A stretch of 7,943 nt of DNA from positions 1 to 7,943 of the forward strand of contig QGUP01000078.1 in NCBI GenBank assembly GCA_003242505.1, in the 5' to 3' direction. The translations under genes were made by a program, and so were the position numbers. Positions 1 to 6,421 of this stretch are shown here, in pieces (position 1 is the stretch's first letter; each line of letters starts with the position of its first letter). Under the pieces are notes generated by a model that was not told where the DNA came from, did no database searches, and saw only the letters and a list, made by a program, of their open reading frames with translations. Source of the DNA: Bacillota bacterium. GTDB taxonomy: Bacteria; Bacillota; Sulfobacillia; Symbiobacteriales; ZC4RG38.

Positions 1-2135
1 CCGCCGACCCGCTCGCCGTCCGGGGCCCTCCGGAGGCACCAGACAGACTCGAGATCGGGGAAGGCGCCGCCGACCCCCAGGGCCGGGTAGCCCGCGGCCA
101 GGAGCATCTCCCGGGCCGTCTGGTTGATGAGGGTGATTCGCCCCTCGGTGTCCACGGCCACCACCCCGGTGGGAAGCTGCTCGATGAGGGTCCCCAGGAA
201 GCGGCGCATCTCGTCGACCCGCAGCATCCGCTCCCGGGCCTCGGCCAGCAGGAGCCCGTTGTCCACCGCCAGGGCCGCCTGTCCGGCGACCAGTTCCAGG
301 AGGCTGACCTGCCGGGGGGTAAAGCCGTCGCCGCTCCGCTGGCCGACAAAGAGCAGGCCCACCGTCCGGCCCCGGGCCACCAGGGGGAAGTACCCCCCGG
401 CCCGCACCCCCTCCGCCAGGGCGATGGCCCGGGCCAGGGGACCCGGCGGATTGGCGGCCAGGTCCGGGACCAGCAGGGGGTGCTGGCTGAGAAGCACCCG
501 GGTGACGGGGCCGCCGTGGAGAGGCAGCCGGGTCCCCAGCAGGTTCAGCCGCCGGAACCCCCGGGCGGCCCGGACGGCGAGAGCCCCCCCATCCGGGTCC
601 CGGAGGGCAAGGAAGACGCAACCGCCGGTGAGGGCCGCCACTGCGTCGGCCACCTGCTCCGCCGCGGTGGCCGGGTCGGTGGTGGTGCCCAGGAGCTGAC
701 CCAGTTCCGCCACCGCCAGGACCTCCGGGGAGAGCCGGTCGAGCCAGGTGAGACGACGCCGGAGGGGCCAGAGGAGCCGGCCGAGGGGCCCGGGCATCCA
801 CCCGGGCCCCGGCCCGTCCCCCGGCGACCGGAGTTGCTGGAGGATCCGGACCACCCGCTCCCGGCTCCCCCGCTGGGCGGCATCGTCGGCCCGGAGCACC
901 TCCTGGGCCGCCCGGACCACCTCCGGGTCAAGCCGGCGCCAGGCCTGGTGCTCAAGCCACTGCCGGGCCGCCTCGACCTGGGCCTCGGGGTCCGGCAGGG
1001 GCTGCCGGCTGGCCGCCAGGGGATCCGCCGACTCCGGGGGCGGGGTGAGGAGCCAGGCCAGGCCGTTGGCCGCGGCCAGGACCCGGGCCGCCAGGGGAAT
1101 GGCATCGCCCCGGACCGGAGGCACCCCGCTGCCGTCCCACCAGGCGTACCGGTACCGGAGGATCCGGGCGACGGGGGCCAGGGAGCCGGTCCGGGCCACC
1201 AGGGCGGCCACCGCCGCCGCCCGGCGGGCGAGTTCCCCCCGGAGGGCGGGGCCCGGCGGCTCCGGGTCCAGGTCGACCGCCGGCTGGGACGGCGGCAGGG
1301 CCGCATCCTGGAGCACCGCGGCGTAGCCCAGAAGCCGGAGTTCCTCCTCCGGCAGGCCGAGGGCGCTGCCGATGCCGTAGGCGTAATGGAGCACCCGCTC
1401 CTGCCGGCCGGGGTACGCCTGGCGGCTGAGGCCGATCCGCTGGATCAGCTCGTCCACCGCCCGGTCCTGGAAGACCCGGTTGAGAAGTTGGCCCAGCCAC
1501 CGCTGGGCAAGGGCAAGGGCCGCCACCACCGCGGGCTCGGCCGCGGGCAGGGCCAGGAAGACCAGGCCGGCGCCGGTCAGGTAGTAGGCGACGGCCCACA
1601 GGCTCTCCCCAAGGATGTCGGCGTAGACCCGCCAGAACCCTTCGGACCGGCTGCGGGCCAGGATGACGGCGTCCAGGGCCCGGCCGCCCAGCCAGGTGCC
1701 CACGGCGCTGGCCACCACGGCCATCGCCTCCCCCTGGGCCGGGGCGAGGCCCGCCCCGGCGGCCAGGGCCAGGAGGCGGAAAAGGAAGGCCCCCCCGAAG
1801 GCGGCAACCCGGACCGCCAGGACGGCGACGAGGTCGGCCCGCTCCCGGACCAGGGCCAGGAAGCCGACCGCGACGGCCACCGCGATGGCCGCGGTGACGG
1901 GGCCGTGGAGGGCCAGGACTGCAACGAGAAGCCCCCCGGCGATGGAGACCCGGCCGCCGCTCTGGGGCAGCAGGAGGCTCCCCTGGACACCGGTGGCCAT
2001 GGCGAGGCCGTAGAGCAGCCCCAGCCCCACCCGGCCCGCCCCTGCGGACAGGGGGCCCGCCGCCAGGGCCAGGGCCAGCACCACCAGAAGCCCCGGCAGC
2101 AGGTGGTCCAGCCGGCGCATCCCCCTGCCCACCAT
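1..2135 (-). CDS. Membrane-anchored sensor protein: TM domain + degenerate HD-GYP + GAF + PAS (partial, 3' end off window)
   Basis: The frame is open for 711 codons from the ATG at 2135 to the window edge, so the C-terminus is missing. GGGAGGTG (2146-2139) lies just upstream; a second in-frame ATG is at 2120. Residues 10-215 hold about six hydrophobic segments. Residues 238-415 follow the HD-GYP order, including LGLPEEELRLLGYAAVL, WDGSG, IPLAARVLAAA and LDPEVV, but the metal ligands are lost: QD (276-277) replaces HD, HHE is absent before WDG (333-335), GYP reads GVP, and D is N at 357. A GAF domain spans about 470-632, ending in a short helical linker. A PAS domain begins near 645 (LPTGVVAVDTEGRITLINQT). 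Family knowledge suggests a cytoplasmic signalling output such as a histidine kinase or GGDEF domain, but none is visible. It is transcribed divergently from the helicase operon. The frame and domain order are sure; the output is unknown. Confidence 0.85.
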   Translation of the reverse strand, partial: MVGRGMRRLDHLLPGLLVVLALALAAGPLSAGAGRVGLGLLYGLAMATGVQGSLLLPQSGGRVSIAGGLLVAVLALHGPVTAAIAVAVAVGFLALVRERADLVAVLAVRVAAFGGAFLFRLLALAAGAGLAPAQGEAMAVVASAVGTWLGGRALDAVILARSRSEGFWRVYADILGESLWAVAYYLTGAGLVFLALPAAEPAVVAALALAQRWLGQLLNRVFQDRAVDELIQRIGLSRQAYPGRQERVLHYAYGIGSALGLPEEELRLLGYAAVLQDAALPPSQPAVDLDPEPPGPALRGELARRAAAVAALVARTGSLAPVARILRYRYAWWDGSGVPPVRGDAIPLAARVLAAANGLAWLLTPPPESADPLAASRQPLPDPEAQVEAARQWLEHQAWRRLDPEVVRAAQEVLRADDAAQRGSRERVVRILQQLRSPGDGPGPGWMPGPLGRLLWPLRRRLTWLDRLSPEVLAVAELGQLLGTTTDPATAAEQVADAVAALTGGCVFLALRDPDGGALAVRAARGFRRLNLLGTRLPLHGGPVTRVLLSQHPLLVPDLAANPPGPLARAIALAEGVRAGGYFPLVARGRTVGLLFVGQRSGDGFTPRQVSLLELVAGQAALAVDNGLLLAEARERMLRVDEMRRFLGTLIEQLPTGVVAVDTEGRITLINQTAREMLLAAGYPALGVGGAFPDLESVWCLRRAPDGERVG

Positions 2136-2162
2136 GTTCACCTCCCGTTGGGGAAAGGCTAA

Positions 2163-2180
2163 TGTCATGGGGACACTGTC
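2163..2180. promoter_or_regulatory. Candidate operator: clustered TGTC/GACA inverted half-sites
   Basis: The sequence reads TGTC, five bases, GACA, one base, TGTC, giving two overlapping inverted repeats that share the middle half-site. It lies 28 bases upstream of the sensor start and about 140 bases upstream of the helicase start, in the least GC-rich part of the intergenic region. That position would suit a shared regulator of the divergent genes, but half-sites of four bases are short and can occur by chance. Confidence 0.2.
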
Positions 2181-2197
2181 GAATTCGGCAGCCACCG

Positions 2198-2275
2198 CCG
2201 GGCTCCTGCGGTGCCGGCCAGGGCCGGGCTCCTGCGGTGCCAGTCAGGGCCGGGTTCCAGTGGCGCCGGCCGGGC
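2198..2275. repeat. 26-bp tandem repeat, three copies, in the helicase leader
   Basis: Units are 2198-2223, 2224-2249 and 2250-2275. Units 1 and 2 share CCGGGCTCCTGCGGTGCC and a CAGGG end, differing only at two bases (GGC versus AGT around the centre). Unit 3 keeps the same spacing with about six changes. A 26-bp period is not a multiple of three, so this is unlikely to be coding. It lies between the divergent sensor and helicase genes, ending 43 nt before the helicase start. It may be neutral slippage or a set of regulatory sites. Confidence 0.85.
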
Positions 2276-2318
2276 TGCGGCCCGGAGGCCGGCGGGGCTT
2301 GGGAAGAGGGCTGGTGCC

Positions 2319-4115
2319 ATGCCGTCAGAGACCGGACGCCCGCTCATCGTCCAGAGCAACCACGAACTGCTCCTGGAGGCCGAACACCCCATGGCCGAGG
2401 CGGCCCGGGAAGCCCTGGCCGGATTTGCGGAACTGGTCCGGGCCCCGGAGCACGTCCACACCTACCGGATGACCCCCCTCACCCTCTGGAACGCCGCGGC
2501 CGCCGGCCTCACCCCGGAGGAGGTCCTGGCCGCCCTCGGGCGGTTCAGCCGCTACCCCCTGCCGGCCAGCCTCCGGGCCGAGGTCTTCGACCGGATGGGC
2601 CGCTACGGCCGGGTGAAACTGGTCCGGGCCGAGGGCGAACTGCGGCTGGTCTCCGAGAGCCGGGCCCTCCTGGAGGAGGTGGCCCGGCACCGGCTGACCC
2701 GGCCCTACGTCCTCGCCGACCGGGGCGAGGGGGGTCTGGCGGTCCACCCGGACCGCCGGGGCCACCTGAAGATGGCCATGACCCGGCTGGGGTACCCGGT
2801 AGAGGACCTGGCGGGGTACGTGGAGGGCGCGCCCCTCCGGGTGGCCCTCCGGGAGCGGACCCTGGCGGGAGAGCCCCTGCGGCTCCGCCCCTACCAGGAG
2901 GCGGCGGTGGCCCGGTTCTACCAGGAGGGGCGGACCACCGGCGGCTCCGGGGTGGTGGTGCTCCCCTGCGGGGCCGGAAAGACCGTGGTCGCCCTGGCGG
3001 CCATGGCCGCGGTGGGGGCCCAGACCCTGATCCTCACCTCCAACGTCACCGCGGTGCGGCAGTTCATCCGGGAGATCCGGGACAAGACGGACCTCGCCCC
3101 GGACCTGGTCGGGGAGTACACCGGGGAGATGAAGGAGGTCCGGCCGGTCACCGTCACCACCTACCAGCTGTTGGCCCGCCGGGAGCCAGGCCGGGACCGG
3201 TTCCCGCACCTCGCCCTCTTCAACCGGATGGACTGGGGGCTGGTGGTCTACGACGAGGTCCACCTGCTGCCGGCGCCGGTCTTCCGGGTGACCGCGGAGA
3301 TCCAGGCCCGGCGGCGGCTGGGGCTCACGGCCACCCTGGTCCGGGAGGACGGCCGGGAGGAAGACGTCTTCAGCCTCATCGGCCCGAAGCGATACGAACT
3401 CCCCTGGCGCTCCCTGGAGCGGCAGGGGCACATCGCCCGGGCCACCTGCTGGGAGGTCCGGGTTCCCCTGCCGGAGGCCGAGCGTCTGGCCTACGCCCTG
3501 GCCGACGAGCGGAGCCGCTGCCGCCTGGCCGCGGAGAACCCCGCCAAGCTGCCGCTGGTGGAGCGGATCCTGGCCCTGCACCCCGGAGAGCCGGCCCTGG
3601 TCATCGGCCAGTACCTGGGCCAGCTTCAGGCCATCAGCCGGCGGCTGGGGGCGCCCCTCATCACCGGCCAGACCCCGAGCCGCGAGCGGGAGGCCCTCTA
3701 CGCCCGGTTCCGGACCGGGGCCGAGCGGGTGCTGGTGGTCTCCAAGGTGGCCAACTTCGCGGTGGACCTTCCGGACGCCAGCCTGCTGATCCAGGTCTCC
3801 GGCGCCTTCGGCAGCCGGCAGGAGGAGGCCCAGCGCCTCGGCCGGATCCTCCGGCCCAAGGCCGACGGCCGGGAGGCCCACTTCTACTCCCTGGTCACCG
3901 GCGAGACCCGGGAGGAGGGATTCGCCCGGAACCGGCAGACCTTCCTCACGGAGCAGGGCTACCGGTACCGGATCCTCCGGGCCGAAGAGCTGGGGCCCGC
4001 GGCGGCGCCCGAGGCCATCCGCATCGTCAGCAGGGAGAGCAGCGTCGCCCGCATCGTCGGCGGGGAGAGCAGCGTCACCCGCATCGTCAGCGCGGAGCGC
4101 AGCGGGGAGGGGTGA
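2319..4115 (+). CDS. xpb: XPB/Ssl2-family DNA helicase (ERCC3-like)
   Basis: A 598-residue superfamily 2 helicase, cytoplasmic, expected from the family to unwind DNA 3' to 5' with ATP, probably in repair. Residues 9-125 form the XPB N-terminal domain (PLIVQS, then YRMTPLTLW at 49). About 125-200 match the damage-recognition region. Walker A is PCGAGKT (K221), Walker B DEVH (312-315), motif III LGLTAT (334-339), the RED motif R342-E343-D344, and motif VI QRLGRILRPK (505-514). All key residues are intact. Mycobacterial XPB is about 50 residues shorter; the difference is mainly a C-terminal tail of three 10-residue repeats from 568. I chose ATG 2319, with GGGAAGAGGG eight bases upstream, because homologues begin a few residues before PLIVQS. 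An upstream GTG at 2211 would add 36 low-complexity residues coded by the leader repeats. The next gene follows after four bases. Family assignment is certain; the physiological role is inferred. Confidence 0.96.
   Translation: MPSETGRPLIVQSNHELLLEAEHPMAEAAREALAGFAELVRAPEHVHTYRMTPLTLWNAAAAGLTPEEVLAALGRFSRYPLPASLRAEVFDRMGRYGRVKLVRAEGELRLVSESRALLEEVARHRLTRPYVLADRGEGGLAVHPDRRGHLKMAMTRLGYPVEDLAGYVEGAPLRVALRERTLAGEPLRLRPYQEAAVARFYQEGRTTGGSGVVVLPCGAGKTVVALAAMAAVGAQTLILTSNVTAVRQFIREIRDKTDLAPDLVGEYTGEMKEVRPVTVTTYQLLARREPGRDRFPHLALFNRMDWGLVVYDEVHLLPAPVFRVTAEIQARRRLGLTATLVREDGREEDVFSLIGPKRYELPWRSLERQGHIARATCWEVRVPLPEAERLAYALADERSRCRLAAENPAKLPLVERILALHPGEPALVIGQYLGQLQAISRRLGAPLITGQTPSREREALYARFRTGAERVLVVSKVANFAVDLPDASLLIQVSGAFGSRQEEAQRLGRILRPKADGREAHFYSLVTGETREEGFARNRQTFLTEQGYRYRILRAEELGPAAAPEAIRIVSRESSVARIVGGESSVTRIVSAERSGEG
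4020..4109 (+). repeat. 30-bp in-frame tandem repeat at the helicase C-terminus
   Basis: Three units at 4020-4049, 4050-4079 and 4080-4109 begin CGCATCGTC and encode RIVSRESSVA, RIVGGESSVT and RIVSAERSGE. The first two are nearly identical; the third decays after the first half. They lie after the last conserved helicase motif and directly before the stop, so they form an added tail. Confidence 0.9.
4104..4113 (+). promoter_or_regulatory. Ribosome binding site overlapping the helicase stop
   Basis: GGGGAGGGGT runs from the last helicase codons into its TGA stop (4113-4115), six to seven bases before the GTG at 4120. This supports that GTG as the start of the downstream gene and suggests translational coupling of the two products. 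Confidence 0.7.
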
Positions 4116-4119
4116 AGCC

Positions 4120-5766
4120 GTGGACCTGGCCAGGGCCCTTGCCGGCGCGCCCGATGACCAGCTGGTGCGGATGGCCCGAGCCCATGGCCTCCCGGCGGGG
4201 CCGGACCGGCGGGAGCTCGTGGAGCGGCTCCTCCGACACCTCAGTGACCCGGACCATGTGACCCGGAGCCTCAGCCAGCTCTCCCCGGAGGAGTGGGAGG
4301 CCCTGAAGGTGGTCTACTGGGGAGGCGGCCGCACCGGCATCACCGTGGAACTCTGCCAGGAACTGGCCGGCACCCTGGGGGGCCGGCGGCGGCCCAGTGC
4401 CGCCCGGGCCCTGGCCCGGCTCGCGGACAAGGGTCTCATCAGCACCTGGAAGTCCGGCTACCGGGAGGTCTACCTCATCCCCGGGGAGGTGCGTCCCGGG
4501 GTGGAAGCCGCCCTGCGGGCGGAGATGGTCCGGCGGGTGACCGCTTCCGGCCCGCCGGCCGATCCCGCCGCCGGGGCAGACCTCCTGGAGGAACTCGTGC
4601 GGCTGCTGGCCTACCTGCGCCGGGGGCCGCTACCCCTCACCCAGCAGGGAACCCTGCACCGGCGGCACCTCCAGGCCCTGTGGGAGGCCGGAGGCACCGG
4701 CCCGTCCGCGGGCACCGGTTCGTCTCCCGGTACAGGCCCGCCGGACCTGGGGCTGCTGCTGGACTTCGCTCTGGCCGAGGGGCTCCTGCGGCGGCAGGGG
4801 GGCGCCCTCCACCCCGGGCCGGAACTGGAGCGGTGGCTCCGGCTGCCGGAGGCGGAGATGCGGGCGGGACTCTACCGGTTCTGGGCCGGCCGCTGCCCTC
4901 AGCCGGAACTGCAGGCCTTTCTGGATCTGGTCCGGGCAGTGGCGCCCCGGTGGGTGAGGCTCTCCGCCGCCGCCGGGGAACTGGCGGCGGTGGTCCGCCC
5001 GGGCCAGCGGCCGGGGCTGCTCACCCGCCTCACCCACTACCTGGAGGACGGCCTGGCCCCCCTGGGGCTGATGGCCGCCGCCCACACCGCCGGCGGCGAA
5101 CTCCTCTGCCGCCTGACCCCGGTGGGGGAGGGGCTTCTGGGGCCGGGTCTGGCCCCGACAGGGGAGCCGCTCCTGGCCGCGGACCTTAGCCCGGCGGGGG
5201 ATCGGCTCCTGGCCCCGGAGGCGGAGGCCCCCGAGGAACCGGCCGGGGGCCAGGGGGCCCGGTACCGGTTCATCCTCCAGCCCAGCGGGGAGATCGTGGC
5301 GCCCCGGCCGGTGCCGGTCCCGGTCCTCTGGCGGCTGGAGAGTGCCGCGGACCGGGTCCGGCGGGGCCCGGCCCTGGTCTACCGCCTGAGCCGGGAGAGC
5401 GTCTACCGGGCCCTCCGGGCGGGGGAGACCGGCCCCGGCCTGGTCGCGTTCCTGACCGAGCACAGCGCCACCGGCCTCCCCCAGAACCTGGCCTTTGACC
5501 TCGAGGCCTGGGCCCGGTCCTACGGCCAGGTCTACTTTCAGCAACTCTGCCTCCTGCGGTGTGCCGACCCGGTGCTGGCGGCCCGGATCCGGGCGAGCCG
5601 GCGCACCGGACCCTACATCCGGGGCGCCCTCACCCCCTGCGACCTGATCGTCGACCCCCGGGATCACCCGGCCCTGGACCAGGCCCTCCAGGAGGAGGGG
5701 CTCCTGCCCAGGGCCGGGATCCTGCCGCCGTCGGCGGCCCACCCCACCGGCTTCCAGGAGGGCTAG
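4120..5766 (+). CDS. Helicase-associated protein with XPB N-terminal-like domain (XPB partner)
   Basis: A 548-residue protein starting at GTG, four bases after the helicase stop; mycobacterial XPB likewise has a neighbour of this family. Residues 5-40 resemble a SAP DNA-binding motif (LVRMARAHGLPAGPDRRELV, then ERLLRHL). Residues 52-125 look like a winged helix (LSPEEWEALKVVY, then SAARALARLADKGLI). Residues 192-209 are a flexible linker of three six-residue repeats; 332-367 hold three 12-residue repeats. Residues 382-545 resemble the N-terminal domain of the helicase: FILQPSGEI against LIVQSNHEL, YRLSRESVYRA against YRMTPLTLWNA, then LPQNL against LPASL and RSYGQV against GRYGRV. This matches the family named helicase XPB/Ssl2 N-terminal domain. 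No helicase motor motifs are present. I infer that it pairs with the helicase, perhaps as p52/Tfb2 does in TFIIH. Operon partnership is strong; the mechanism is a hypothesis. Confidence 0.88.
   Translation: MDLARALAGAPDDQLVRMARAHGLPAGPDRRELVERLLRHLSDPDHVTRSLSQLSPEEWEALKVVYWGGGRTGITVELCQELAGTLGGRRRPSAARALARLADKGLISTWKSGYREVYLIPGEVRPGVEAALRAEMVRRVTASGPPADPAAGADLLEELVRLLAYLRRGPLPLTQQGTLHRRHLQALWEAGGTGPSAGTGSSPGTGPPDLGLLLDFALAEGLLRRQGGALHPGPELERWLRLPEAEMRAGLYRFWAGRCPQPELQAFLDLVRAVAPRWVRLSAAAGELAAVVRPGQRPGLLTRLTHYLEDGLAPLGLMAAAHTAGGELLCRLTPVGEGLLGPGLAPTGEPLLAADLSPAGDRLLAPEAEAPEEPAGGQGARYRFILQPSGEIVAPRPVPVPVLWRLESAADRVRRGPALVYRLSRESVYRALRAGETGPGLVAFLTEHSATGLPQNLAFDLEAWARSYGQVYFQQLCLLRCADPVLAARIRASRRTGPYIRGALTPCDLIVDPRDHPALDQALQEEGLLPRAGILPPSAAHPTGFQEG
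4693..4746 (+). repeat. 18-bp in-frame tandem repeat encoding a Gly-Thr-Gly linker
   Basis: Units 4693-4710, 4711-4728 and 4729-4746 encode GTGPSA, GTGSSP and GTGPPD (residues 192-209 of the helicase-associated protein). They separate the N-terminal DNA-binding part from the middle of the protein, as expected for a flexible hinge. Confidence 0.8.
5113..5220 (+). repeat. 36-bp in-frame tandem repeat in the helicase-associated protein
   Basis: Units 5113-5148, 5149-5184 and 5185-5220 encode LTPVGEGLLGPG, LAPTGEPLLAAD and LSPAGDRLLAPE (residues 332-367). DNA identity has drifted, but the protein pattern Lx-P-x-G-[ED]-x-LL is kept, so this is older than the other repeats or under selection. It lies directly before the Pro/Glu-rich linker to the C-terminal domain. 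Confidence 0.75.
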
Positions 5767-5851
5767 CCGGCCGAAAGGGAGGGAAAGCCCACAGGAGAGC
5801 TCGCCCAGGGGAGAGCCAGGGGGGGCCGACCCAAACAGCGAGCGGAGGGGG

Positions 5852-6346
5852 TCAGGAGCCACCTCCCCCTCCGCCGCTTCCGCTGCCGCCACCGCCTCCG
5901 TTGCCGCCGCCTCCGCCGCTCCGCTGGCCGCCCTGCTCACCGCCCCCGACGCCCCGGGCCAGGACCTCCAGGAGGGTTTCCCGTATCGCCTCCCGCAGGG
6001 CCTGCTGGACCTCCGGCTTCTCGGTGAGGAGCAGGACGGCCTCTTCCAGCTGTTCCTTGCCGATGGCGGACTCCAGGTGCCGCCGGACGGCTTCGCTCAG
6101 CGCGCTCCTGCCGTCATCGGTGCGCAGGGCCTGCTCCAGGAGCACCGTGGCCGTCACGTCCCTTAGCTCCCGGCGCAGGAAGTCCTTCATGTCCTCTTCG
6201 TGGAGCGCCGCGGTGACGGCCTGCTTCACGTGCTCCCGATCGACCGACGGCGGCCCCTGCCCCTGGGGCTGCTGTGCCCCTCCGGAACCCATGCAGCCGG
6301 CCAGGGTCAGGAGGATCCCCGCCAGCAGCCAGAGTCGTCTCCGCAC
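5852..6346 (-). CDS. GerD-like spore germination lipoprotein (putative), Gly-rich tail
   Basis: A 164-residue lipoprotein starting at GTG 6346. G-rich sequence precedes the start but the spacing is imprecise. Residues 1-17 are a lipoprotein signal peptide (basic RRR, hydrophobic core, lipobox LAGC with C18), so the product should be anchored outside the membrane. Residues 36-131 are amphipathic helices with little else (AALHEEDMKDFL, ALRTDDGRSALSEAV, LLTEKPEVQQALREAIRETL), the pattern of GerD. In Bacillus, GerD clusters germinant receptors in the spore inner membrane. The tail, 132-164, is almost all Gly and Ser, which I do not know from Bacillus GerD. The gene lies 75 bases downstream of hisC on the same strand and converges on the helicase operon. 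Lipoprotein nature is secure; GerD identity rests on pattern and is moderate. Another small helical lipoprotein is the alternative. Confidence 0.75.
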   Translation of the reverse strand: MRRRLWLLAGILLTLAGCMGSGGAQQPQGQGPPSVDREHVKQAVTAALHEEDMKDFLRRELRDVTATVLLEQALRTDDGRSALSEAVRRHLESAIGKEQLEEAVLLLTEKPEVQQALREAIRETLLEVLARGVGGGEQGGQRSGGGGGNGGGGGSGSGGGGGGS

Positions 6347-6385
6347 CCTCCGCCCCCCTGCCGTCTGGTCCGGCCTGTTACGGGT

Positions 6386-6416
6386 TAACGTACCCCGGCG
6401 GGGGGACGGGCTATTC
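6386..6416 (-). promoter_or_regulatory. Weak SigG-like promoter candidate upstream of the GerD-like gene
   Basis: On the minus strand GAATA (6416-6412) fits the forespore sigma-G -35 pattern, and 19 bases later TACGTTA (6392-6386) keeps only part of the -10 pattern. It is an AT-richer island about 40 bases before the GTG. Spacing is a base or two long and the -10 is poor. Known SigG control of Bacillus gerD is the only reason to consider it. Confidence 0.15.
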
Positions 6417-6421
6417 GGCCT

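Noticed and set aside
480..2162. Long open frame on the plus strand opposite the sensor gene
   Set aside because: Its product is a Gly/Pro/Gln-rich string with no domain; the minus frame gives membrane, HD-GYP-like, GAF and PAS domains. Long antisense frames are expected in DNA this GC-rich.
2137..2165. TTCACC / 17 bases / TAATGT as a promoter for the helicase operon
   Set aside because: Only about half of each hexamer matches the consensus, which is little better than chance.
2211..2318. Upstream GTG start extending the helicase by 36 residues
   Set aside because: The extension is encoded by the 26-bp leader repeats, has no matching segment in the family, and the ATG at 2319 has a better ribosome binding site.
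2162..4261. Long overlapping plus-strand frame across the helicase, and a long minus-strand frame at 2325-3881
   Set aside because: Both are low-complexity shadows of the helicase gene, whose own frame carries all helicase motifs.
5799..5816. Imperfect hairpin between the convergent helicase and GerD-like genes
   Set aside because: Short stem with an internal mismatch, tiny loop and no T-run on either strand; not enough to call a terminator.
4630..5940. Long minus-strand frame opposite the helicase partner
   Set aside because: No recognisable domain and composition typical of an antisense shadow; the plus frame has a family match and operon context.
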